Shown piece by piece: positions 1 through 5,498 of a stretch of 8,698 bases of DNA. The stretch is from Aquisalimonas sp. (lineage in GTDB: Bacteria > Pseudomonadota > Gammaproteobacteria > Nitrococcales > Aquisalimonadaceae). The stretch spans positions 1 to 8,698 of the forward strand of contig SKYZ01000378.1 of NCBI GenBank assembly GCA_007127625.1. Direction: 5' to 3'. Each line of letters opens with the position of its first letter. Within the stretch, counting starts at the first letter, position 1. Made by a program: the position numbers and the translations under genes. Under the pieces are notes generated by a model that saw nothing but the letters and a program-made list of their open reading frames with translations, ran no database searches and was not told the origin of the DNA.

Positions 1-431
1 ACGGCCAGGGCCGTCTGCAGCCAGGGACCCCGGCGGTCATACCCCATGCGGTGCAGCGCCCAGATGATCAGCACCGGAAGGAAAATGTGATACAGGGAGG
101 TTGCCCGCGCCAGCAGCGGATTCTCAGGGTTGAACATGTAGGCGGTAAAGTTGGCCCACGCCCCGCCGCTGACGGCCCCCAGAAGAAAGTCGGGCGTCCA
201 GAAAACGCCGACCATCACCACCGTACCCGCCTGGCTGGACAGCAGCAGGCGGTTACCGGTCCAGAGACTGTAGAGGACGACGAACTGGGCAATATTGCAC
301 AGCCAGAGGAAATTCTGCGGCCCGTAACCCCAGAGGATGACGGGAGTCCAGAACACCATCCAGAGGCTGAAGCCGATGGCCACCCGGCGCAGTGCCGGAT
401 CGGCCGTCGGGGTCACGTTCGGCGCGGTCAT
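1..431 (-). CDS. Integral membrane protein of unknown function, partial (C-terminus beyond left edge)
   Basis: The minus-strand frame from ATG at 431 stays open to the window edge, giving 143 residues that begin MTAPNVTPTADPALRRVA. It is rich in Trp and Phe. Likely membrane segments lie at about residues 18-35, 40-58, 66-88 and 111-127. The central part (NFLWLCNIAQF, then VFWTPDFLLG) reminds me of a conserved family of uncharacterised bacterial membrane proteins with an 'NFLWFCD' type motif, but I cannot name it. No enzymatic motif is visible, so no function is assigned. The Shine-Dalgarno before the ATG is weak; an in-frame GTG six codons upstream (449) is an alternative start. A promoter-like pair sits at 467-494. 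The gene is divergent from truC. That it is a real gene is supported by long hydrophobic segments, an open frame and the promoter. The C-terminal portion is unseen. Confidence 0.72.
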   Translation of the reverse strand, partial: MTAPNVTPTADPALRRVAIGFSLWMVFWTPVILWGYGPQNFLWLCNIAQFVVLYSLWTGNRLLLSSQAGTVVMVGVFWTPDFLLGAVSGGAWANFTAYMFNPENPLLARATSLYHIFLPVLIIWALHRMGYDRRGPWLQTALA

Positions 432-726
432 GGGCTGTCGCCTGTTCACAATGCACGGGAAGCGCCATGATACCGCACGAAAACGGCCTGTCAGGAGCGC
501 GGGGGCTTGCCCGTCTCCTCCTCCCAGCCCCACGGAATGCGCGCCACCCTGCCCAGGCCTCTTCTGCCAGGCCTGCGGCTATCATTTTTGCCTTATTCTG
601 GTGTCGTGGTCGCCCCGGCCGCACCGCGACACTTCGCGGTATTGTATCCACCCGCACACCCGCGAAAGCGTGGGCTGGGTCGCAGATTGCCGGAAATACT
701 GCGCAATACTGTAGACTCCGCTGCCG
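432..726. other. Divergent intergenic region between membrane protein gene and truC
   Basis: About 295 bp without a supportable gene. It holds the minus-strand promoter listed separately. On the plus strand a weak candidate for truC is TTGCCG (687-692) with TAGACT (712-717), four of six matches each, but the 19-nt spacing is long. An 8-nt direct repeat CCAGGCCT occurs at 553-560 and 567-574, and AATACTG is repeated ten bases apart just upstream of truC. I attach no function to these repeats. Open frames crossing this stretch are not protein-like in composition. Confidence 0.5.
467..494 (-). promoter_or_regulatory. Sigma70-type promoter for the membrane protein gene
   Basis: On the minus strand a CTGACA hexamer (489-494, five of six matches to the -35 consensus) is followed after 16 nt by TATCAT (467-472, five of six matches to the -10 consensus). 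Transcription would start near 460, leaving a leader of about 30 nt before the ATG at 431. This is the best promoter match I found by eye in the window. Confidence 0.5.
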
Positions 727-1470
727 ATGACGCTGCGCATTCTCTATCAGGACGACGATCTGGTGGCGGTGGACAAGCCGGCCGGGTTGCTGGTGCATCG
801 CACACGCATTGCGGATGAAGATGCCGCCGCCCTGCAGCAGGTCCGGGATCTGGTGGGCCGGCGGGTGAACCCGGTCCACCGCCTGGATCGCCCCACCTCC
901 GGCGTGCTGCTGTTTGCCTTCGAGGCCGACACGACACGCCTGCTACAGACCATGTTCAACGACGGCCGCGCGCACAAGCGATACCTGGCGGTGGTTCGCG
1001 GGTATGCGCCGGAACAGGGTGTCATTGACCGCCCGCTGCGGCAGGACCGCCACAAACCGGAACGCCCCGCCCGCACTATCTACCGGCGCCTGCGTACCGC
1101 CGAGGCACCGTTTCCGGCGGGCCGGTATGACACGGCACGCTTCTCGCTGCTGGAAGCCGAACCGCTGACCGGCCGGCTGCACCAGATCCGGCGCCATTGC
1201 GCCCATATCCGCCACCCGGTGATCGGCGACACGACGCACGGTGATGGCAAACAGAACCGGGCCTTCCGCGAACACGTGGGCGTACACCGGTTGCTGCTCA
1301 TGGCCCGTTCACTGAGCCTGCCGCACCCGAGGCACGGGGAACGGCTGCACCTGTTCGCGCCGCTGCCGGAAGACTTCGAGTTGGTATGTCGCACCCTCGG
1401 CTGGCCGTCGCCGCCGGATCAAGACGGCGACGACGGCAGGATTCGGGCAATCAGCCGCCCTTGCGCTTGA
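727..1470 (+). CDS. truC: tRNA pseudouridine(65) synthase TruC (RluA family)
   Basis: The 247-residue product belongs to the RluA family of pseudouridine synthases and most resembles TruC, which converts U65 of certain tRNAs to pseudouridine in the cytoplasm. The N-terminus (ILYQDDDLVAVDKPAG, residues 5-20) is the usual family opening. HRLDRPTSGVLL (51-62) carries the catalytic aspartate D54. GRLHQIRRH (149-157) and HPVIGDTTHGD (163-173) are the typical C-terminal RluA/TruC motifs, with the double Arg seen in TruC. Length is close to E. coli TruC (about 260). There is no S4 domain, as expected for TruC. The ATG at 727 matches where homologues begin, although no clear Shine-Dalgarno precedes it. 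The last 20 bp overlap the 3' end of the convergent GST-like gene. RluA or RluC relatives are less likely because of the TruC-like motif spacing and missing S4 domain. Confidence 0.9.
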   Translation: MTLRILYQDDDLVAVDKPAGLLVHRTRIADEDAAALQQVRDLVGRRVNPVHRLDRPTSGVLLFAFEADTTRLLQTMFNDGRAHKRYLAVVRGYAPEQGVIDRPLRQDRHKPERPARTIYRRLRTAEAPFPAGRYDTARFSLLEAEPLTGRLHQIRRHCAHIRHPVIGDTTHGDGKQNRAFREHVGVHRLLLMARSLSLPHPRHGERLHLFAPLPEDFELVCRTLGWPSPPDQDGDDGRIRAISRPCA

Positions 1471-2104
1471 GAAACGCCGCCATGGCCTCTTTCTGATCCG
1501 CCATTACCCGGGCTACCGAGTCCCGCTTGCGGGCTTCACCGAGGTACTCCTTCACGCCGGGCAACTGCTCATAGACGTCCACGTCCAGGATCTTCCGGCC
1601 GGCATCCCGCAACAACGGCAGGTGGATGATCGCAGTGATGTCCGCCTGACCGAATGCCTGACCGTCCAGTGGACCATCGAAACGTGCCAGGGTGGCCAGG
1701 GCATCGGCACCGCGGCGAAGCACGGTCGCCGCTTCCTTCTTGGTTTCGTCACTCACCGTCGCACCGAAGAAGGCCTCCGGGTAGACCCGCCGCGCTGGCA
1801 GTTCCATGTACAGCTCGATGACGCGGCTGATCTCCCGCGCCTTGGCGCGATGAAAGGGATCGGCCGGCAGCAGGGCCGGCTCCGGGGCCAGCTCTTCCAG
1901 GTAATCCAGAATTACCTGGGCTTCCGTGAACACCCCCTCGGTCGCTTCCAGGAACGGCACCTTGCCCATGGGGCTCTTGCGCAGCATGTCCCCCTCCAGG
2001 GGCGTCCACGCAGTGACCTCCTCGAATTCCAGGCCTTTTTCCAGCAGGGCCGTCTTGGCCACGTTGTAGTAGTTACTGACGGCGAAGCCGTAGAGTTTGA
2101 GCAT
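1451..2104 (-). CDS. Glutathione S-transferase family protein
   Basis: This 217-residue protein has the two-part GST fold: an N-terminal thioredoxin-like domain (about 1-75) and a helical C-terminal domain. It starts MLKLYGFAVSNYYNVAK; Ser10 is a candidate for the glutathione-activating position. GKVPFLE (47-53) contains the cis-proline P50. The following FTEAQVILDYL (59-69) keeps the Glu61 of the usual Glu-Ser pair that holds the glutathione gamma-glutamyl group, but the Ser is replaced by Ala62. I chose the ATG at 2104 because AAGGAG lies about 8 nt upstream and it fits the family N-terminus. A longer frame from 2131 would add nine residues and overlap the upstream stop as ATGA. It is the last gene of a cluster, 23 bp after the AI-2E permease gene. 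Substrate is unknown; such proteins act in detoxification, isomerisation or thiol chemistry. Confidence 0.88.
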   Translation of the reverse strand: MLKLYGFAVSNYYNVAKTALLEKGLEFEEVTAWTPLEGDMLRKSPMGKVPFLEATEGVFTEAQVILDYLEELAPEPALLPADPFHRAKAREISRVIELYMELPARRVYPEAFFGATVSDETKKEAATVLRRGADALATLARFDGPLDGQAFGQADITAIIHLPLLRDAGRKILDVDVYEQLPGVKEYLGEARKRDSVARVMADQKEAMAAFLKRKGG

Positions 2105-2127
2105 TGATGGGCTCCTTGGTTGACACG

Positions 2128-3210
2128 TCATCGGGCGATGACGCGGTAGACGGGGCGCAGACTATGGATGTGGCGCAGCACCACCATGATCACCGTCATC
2201 AGCGGCACGGCGAGCAGGACCCCGATACCGCCCCACAGCCAGCCCCAGAAGAATATCCCGAGAAAGATGACCACCGGATTGATGTCCAGTCGGTAGCCGT
2301 GGATATAGGGCTCCAGGACAAAGCCCACGAGACTGCTCAGCGCCAGATAGGCCAGGGGCGCAACCAGCATCATCAACGGATCCTGCATGTGCATGGCCGA
2401 GATAATCGCGAGCAGAATGGTGGTCACCAGCACGCCCAGATACGGGATGAACCGCAACAGGGCGGCGATTACGCCCCAGACCACCGGTTCCGGCAACCCC
2501 AGCACCCACAGCATGATGCCGGTAAGTAGCCCCACGGCGCCGTTGCTCAGCGTAATCACGCCAAGGTAACGCGCGATCTCGCGCTGGGAGTCACTGACGA
2601 CCTTAAGGACCGTATGCCGCTTGCGGCGGGAAGCCAGTTGCGCCACAAGGTTACGGATCAGCGAATCACCGCTCACCAGCAGAAAGTAGCTCAGAGTCAG
2701 AGCCAGGGCGATCGCCACGGCGTTATTGCGCGCCCCCACCAGCAGCTGGCCACGCCAGGATTCCGACTGCAGCACTACCGTGGTGGGACGCTCCTCGGCC
2801 CCTTCATCGGCAAACTCCTCGACGGTCTCCTCCACCTGGCGGGCGGAGTCGGTCATGCGCGTGTACGCCTCGTGCAGGCCGTGGTCGGAAAGCAGGAGAT
2901 TGCCGATGCCCTCCGGCGCCTCCTCCATCCAGTCCATGATCGGACCAGAGACGTAGGTGCCGATACCGCCGAGAAATCCAACCAGCAGGCTGAGCATCAG
3001 CAGGGCGCCAAAGGTCCGCGGCACTCCTCGGCGTGCCAGCCCCTGTACGGACGGGGCCAGCAGCAGGCTGGCCATTGCGGCCAGCGTCACGGGCAGCAGT
3101 ACCTCGTGGGCGAGGTACAGGGTGTACAGAACGCCCAGCGCGAACAATCCGTACACCGGGACCCGAAGGGCGCCCAGCGGTGGCGGAGACTGCTCACTGT
3201 TCATTGCCAT
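2128..3210 (-). CDS. AI-2E family transporter (PerM/UPF0118-type permease)
   Basis: The 360-residue polytopic inner-membrane protein has the architecture of the AI-2E exporter family (Pfam AI-2E_transport; E. coli relatives include PerM, TqsA and YdiK). Two hydrophobic segments lie near residues 16-52 and one at 66-88. A soluble acidic stretch follows (about 92-155, including EETVEEFADEGAEE). Membrane segments resume at 158-180, 215-238, 243-271 and 279-299. The family hallmark is near the C-terminus: INPVVIFLGIFFWGWLWGG (310-328), then GVLLAVPLM (330-338). Family members have been linked to export of autoinducer-2 or to Na+(Li+)/H+ antiport, so the substrate here is not established. ATG at 3210 or 3204 could be used; GAGG lies just ahead of both. 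It follows the SDR gene by 21 bp and precedes the GST gene by 23 bp, so all three probably share one transcript. Confidence 0.9.
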   Translation of the reverse strand: MAMNSEQSPPPLGALRVPVYGLFALGVLYTLYLAHEVLLPVTLAAMASLLLAPSVQGLARRGVPRTFGALLMLSLLVGFLGGIGTYVSGPIMDWMEEAPEGIGNLLLSDHGLHEAYTRMTDSARQVEETVEEFADEGAEERPTTVVLQSESWRGQLLVGARNNAVAIALALTLSYFLLVSGDSLIRNLVAQLASRRKRHTVLKVVSDSQREIARYLGVITLSNGAVGLLTGIMLWVLGLPEPVVWGVIAALLRFIPYLGVLVTTILLAIISAMHMQDPLMMLVAPLAYLALSSLVGFVLEPYIHGYRLDINPVVIFLGIFFWGWLWGGIGVLLAVPLMTVIMVVLRHIHSLRPVYRVIAR

Positions 3211-3231
3211 GCCCTCATCCCGGCCTGCGGC

Positions 3232-3978
3232 CTACATCATGCGGGCGGCCAGGCGCAACGGCAGATTCCGGAGCAACCAGCCAACGGGCGCCCAGGGCCA
3301 GCTGGGCACGCAGGCCGTCTGGGGTTCCTGCTCGATGGTGCGCACCAGCATGCGACAGCCCTTCTCGGCATCCACAATGAACGGCGTTCGCCCCGCATCC
3401 TGGTTGATCGGCGAGCGGATGAACCCCGGGAAGATGGTGCTGACGCGGATCGGCGTGTTCATGAGTTCCACGCGCACGCCCTCCGCCAGGGCCGCCAGGC
3501 CGGCCTTGCTGGCGGCGTAGGCCGTCATGTTCCGGGGCATGCCGCGCATCGCCCCCATGGAAGAGATCGCCACCAGGTGGCCGGCATTCTGGGCCCGGAA
3601 GATCTCCAGCGCCGCTTCAAACTGGACCAGGGCGGCGACAAAGTTGGTCTCCGCCGTCTCCCGGTTAGCGTGAGCGTAGCCCGTACCCAGCGGCGCCCCC
3701 TTGCCGATGCCAGCATTGACGATAATGCGATCCAGGCCGCCGAAATCATCGCGGAAAGCACGGAACGTCTCGAACACGGCCTCCGTGTCACGCACGTCCA
3801 GTTCGCGGATGCGCACCCGGGAGCTCGGGTTCTCCACCTCCAGTTCCTGGCGCAGCTCTTCCAGCCGGCTGGTACGACGCGCACAAAGCGCCAGATCGTA
3901 ACCCTTTGCCGCGAACTCCGTCGCCATGCCCCAGCCAAGCCCGGAGCTGGCGCCGGTTATCAGGATCGTCTGCCGCAT
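3232..3978 (-). CDS. Short-chain dehydrogenase/reductase (classical SDR)
   Basis: The 248-residue protein is a classical NAD(P)-dependent SDR with a Rossmann fold. The dinucleotide-binding motif TGASSGLG is at residues 8-15, and LCARRTSRLEEL (31-42), with Arg after the second strand, favours NADP(H). ELDVRD (59-64) and the NAG motif (88-90) follow. The catalytic residues are Ser139/Ser140, Tyr154 and Lys158 in the YxxxK motif (YAASK), then a FPGFIRSP segment (183-190). The C-terminus (PVGWLLRNLPLRLAARM) resembles the basic amphipathic end of SDRs annotated as YdfG/DltE-like or acyl-reducing types. Substrate cannot be told. It is the first gene of the SDR / AI-2E / GST cluster. The start is fixed by the glycine motif close behind it; the upstream purine stretch GGAAGGG lies rather far from the ATG. 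Confidence 0.92.
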   Translation of the reverse strand: MRQTILITGASSGLGWGMATEFAAKGYDLALCARRTSRLEELRQELEVENPSSRVRIRELDVRDTEAVFETFRAFRDDFGGLDRIIVNAGIGKGAPLGTGYAHANRETAETNFVAALVQFEAALEIFRAQNAGHLVAISSMGAMRGMPRNMTAYAASKAGLAALAEGVRVELMNTPIRVSTIFPGFIRSPINQDAGRTPFIVDAEKGCRMLVRTIEQEPQTACVPSWPWAPVGWLLRNLPLRLAARMM

Positions 3979-4009
3979 TGTCCGCTAACCCTTCCATCAC
4001 GATAGCTGC

Positions 4010-4036
4010 GTTTCAGGACCCGACGGGCCCTGAAAC
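4010..4036. repeat. Inverted repeat (hairpin) upstream of the SDR gene
   Basis: GTTTCAGG (4010-4017) is the exact reverse complement of CCTGAAAC (4029-4036). Inside, CCC (4019-4021) and GGG (4025-4027) can extend the stem across one A/C mismatch with a GAC loop. It sits 32-58 bp upstream of the SDR start and 67 bp past the end of the ArsA-like gene. No T-run follows on either strand, so it is not a standard intrinsic terminator. It could be an operator palindrome, a leader structure or a weak terminator. Confidence 0.45.
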
Positions 4037-4079
4037 ATCACAGTCCGACCTTACAGGAAGTACGAGCTTAAAGTCTGCC

Positions 4080-4104
4080 GAGCCCGGTACCAAGCCACCG
4101 GCTC
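4080..4104 (-). terminator. Possible terminator hairpin at the end of the ArsA-like gene
   Basis: On the minus strand GAGCCGGT, overlapping the stop codon of the ATPase gene, can pair with ACCGGGCTC (4080-4088) with a single bulged G and an 8-nt loop. About eight bases later comes only a short CTTTAAG, so the U-tract is poor. It may stop or slow transcription at the end of the cstA cluster, perhaps together with the second hairpin at 4010-4036. It is weak as a classical terminator. Confidence 0.3.
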
Positions 4105-5122
4105 ACATACCGTGTTCCCGCAGATACCAGGCGAGGCCTTCCAGATCTTCCAGTCCCTGGATGTCCTCTGCATGCATGGGAATGCGCAGCAGGGCCAGGT
4201 CGCCCAGCTCGCGGCCGATATCGTTCAGGTAACGCGCTTCCCGCTCACGGCGACGGGCGAGGAAACTGCCGTCGGCGTCGGCGGGGATGACGCGGTTGAC
4301 CAGCGCTCCTCGGACCGGAATCTGGAACTCCTTCAGCGTCCGCGCGGCCCGCGCCGACTCCAGGATCGGCAACCGCTCGGGCGTGAGCACGAATAGGAAT
4401 CCGGTGCGTGATGCATCGGTCATCACCCGCCGGGCCCGGTGGAACAGCCGCCGCCGCTCCAGCAACGTCTCGGCGATGCGCCGGGTCCGCCGGTCCATTC
4501 CCTGGAACGGGTCCTCCTCGGGGTCGTCGAAAGGCGTTGGCAGATCCGCCCTGCTCTGCCCCGGGGTGAGATGCTTGAGTACCTTGCCCAATTCATCGGA
4601 ACGCCGGTTATGGGCCAGAAGGCCATCCGTCCACGCCGCCATGGCCTCCGGCAGGCTCAGCAACCGGAGCGTGTGCCCGGTGGGCGCCGTATCGAAAATG
4701 ATGAGATCGTACTCATCCAGTTGGTCGGCGATCAGACCGGCGATCCGTTCCAGCAGGGCGGCTTCCGACGCCCCGGGCGAATGGCGCGCCAGGGCCATCT
4801 GGCGGGTCAGCTCCTTGTGCATCTCCGGAGCCGCCAGCTCTTTCATATGCTCGGTGACGGCGTCGACATGCCTGCGGGCCTGGGCATCGGGGTCGATTTC
4901 CAGGCCCCAGAGTCCCGCCGTCAGCCCGGTGATGCGGTCACCGATCTCGCGCTGGAAGAGGTCACCCAGGGAATGGGCAGGGTCCGTGGACACCACCAGG
5001 CAGCGCTTGCCCCGGGCAGCCGCATGCACACCCAGGGCGCCCGCCATGGTGGTCTTGCCGACACCGCCCTTGCCGCCGACGAACACGGTGCGAAGATCGC
5101 TGATGCCTTCCAGCCCGCTCAT
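4103..5122 (-). CDS. ArsA/Get3-family ATPase, single-domain
   Basis: The 339-residue protein is a SIMIBI-class P-loop ATPase of the ArsA/Get3 family. The deviant Walker A motif GGKGGVGKTT (16-25) has the signature Lys18. Switch I is STDPAHSLGD (45-54) and switch II is FDTAPTGHTLRLLSLPE (143-159). Length matches single-domain members such as Get3 (about 330-350), half of the duplicated plasmid-type ArsA of E. coli. The only cysteine is Cys41, so neither the three-Cys arsenite site of ArsA nor the CXXC zinc site of Get3 is present; arsenite transport is unlikely and no arsB or arsR lies nearby. The helical middle (about 90-240), which in Get3 binds client tails, is present and charged. It follows the CC-terminal small gene by 36 bp with AAGGA 7 nt before the ATG, so it should be cotranscribed with it and with cstA. 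Role not established; an ATP-driven partner of those two proteins is an inference. Confidence 0.9.
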   Translation of the reverse strand: MSGLEGISDLRTVFVGGKGGVGKTTMAGALGVHAAARGKRCLVVSTDPAHSLGDLFQREIGDRITGLTAGLWGLEIDPDAQARRHVDAVTEHMKELAAPEMHKELTRQMALARHSPGASEAALLERIAGLIADQLDEYDLIIFDTAPTGHTLRLLSLPEAMAAWTDGLLAHNRRSDELGKVLKHLTPGQSRADLPTPFDDPEEDPFQGMDRRTRRIAETLLERRRLFHRARRVMTDASRTGFLFVLTPERLPILESARAARTLKEFQIPVRGALVNRVIPADADGSFLARRREREARYLNDIGRELGDLALLRIPMHAEDIQGLEDLEGLAWYLREHGM

Positions 5123-5158
5123 GGCTGATTCCTTCCCCGACGCCGCATCAAGCCGTGA

Positions 5159-5482
5159 TCAGCAGCAACGGAAGTGCTCCAGGGGCGAGCGCTCCATGCC
5201 CATGCGCCGGTGCCAGTCATGAAAGCGCTCCATCAGTAACGGCTGCAGCTCCATGGTGTAGTAGCTGGCCGGATTGGGCACGCCCATCATTTCCGAGAAC
5301 ACCAGCAGCATGAACAGATCGTCCTCGTCCCGCCGCGCCCGAGCAATTGTGGCGCGGTACCGGGCCGAGTAGAACTCCTCTGCGTAATAGGTTGCCGTGC
5401 GCAGCCACTCGCGCAGGGATTCCGCCTTGCTGCCTCCCCGCGGCCCATGGTCGCGGGGAGGCCTTTTGCCATCGTCGCTCAA
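5159..5482 (-). CDS. Small Cys-Cys-terminal protein between cstA and ArsA-like ATPase (cory-CC-star-like)
   Basis: I place the start at the TTG at 5482 (107 residues): GAGG lies 7 nt upstream, and this leaves a 16-bp gap after cstA. The longer ATG frame from 5548 would run 50 bp into cstA and add a low-complexity tail. The protein has a polar N-terminus (1-22), then a helical-looking, aromatic and charged core: EWLRTATYYAEEFYSARYR (25-43), RRDEDDLFMLLVFSEMMGVPN (50-70), ASYYTMELQPLL (72-83), FHDWHRRMG (87-95) and the ending SPLEHFRCC. There is no signal peptide; one hydrophobic stretch (56-67) is too short and acidic-flanked to be a sure membrane helix. His88, His91, His103, Cys106 and Cys107 could bind metal or take part in thiol chemistry. 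It matches my memory of the 'cory-CC-star' family, unknown in function. Its position right after cstA mirrors E. coli ybdD/yjiX, unrelated-looking small proteins that also end in Cys-Cys. Confidence 0.8.
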   Translation of the reverse strand: MSDDGKRPPRDHGPRGGSKAESLREWLRTATYYAEEFYSARYRATIARARRDEDDLFMLLVFSEMMGVPNPASYYTMELQPLLMERFHDWHRRMGMERSPLEHFRCC

Positions 5483-5498
5483 GATGACACCTCGCTGA

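Noticed and set aside
253..879. A 208-codon minus-strand frame covering the intergenic region and the start of truC
   Set aside because: Composition is Arg/His/Pro-rich, it overlaps both the truC start and the membrane protein gene in another frame, and shows no domain.
2614..4005. A 463-codon open frame on the plus strand, antisense to the AI-2E and SDR genes
   Set aside because: Low-complexity composition rich in Gln, His, Arg and Gly, no motif, and it spans two well-supported genes and their gap. It is a codon-bias shadow.
4103..5122. Annotation of the ATPase as an arsenite efflux component
   Set aside because: No ArsB, ArsR, ArsC or ArsD gene is near, and the protein lacks the required cysteines.
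4287..5222. A 311-codon open frame on the plus strand opposite the ATPase gene
   Set aside because: Ser/Arg-rich product without motifs; antisense to a clear ArsA-family gene with P-loop and switch motifs.
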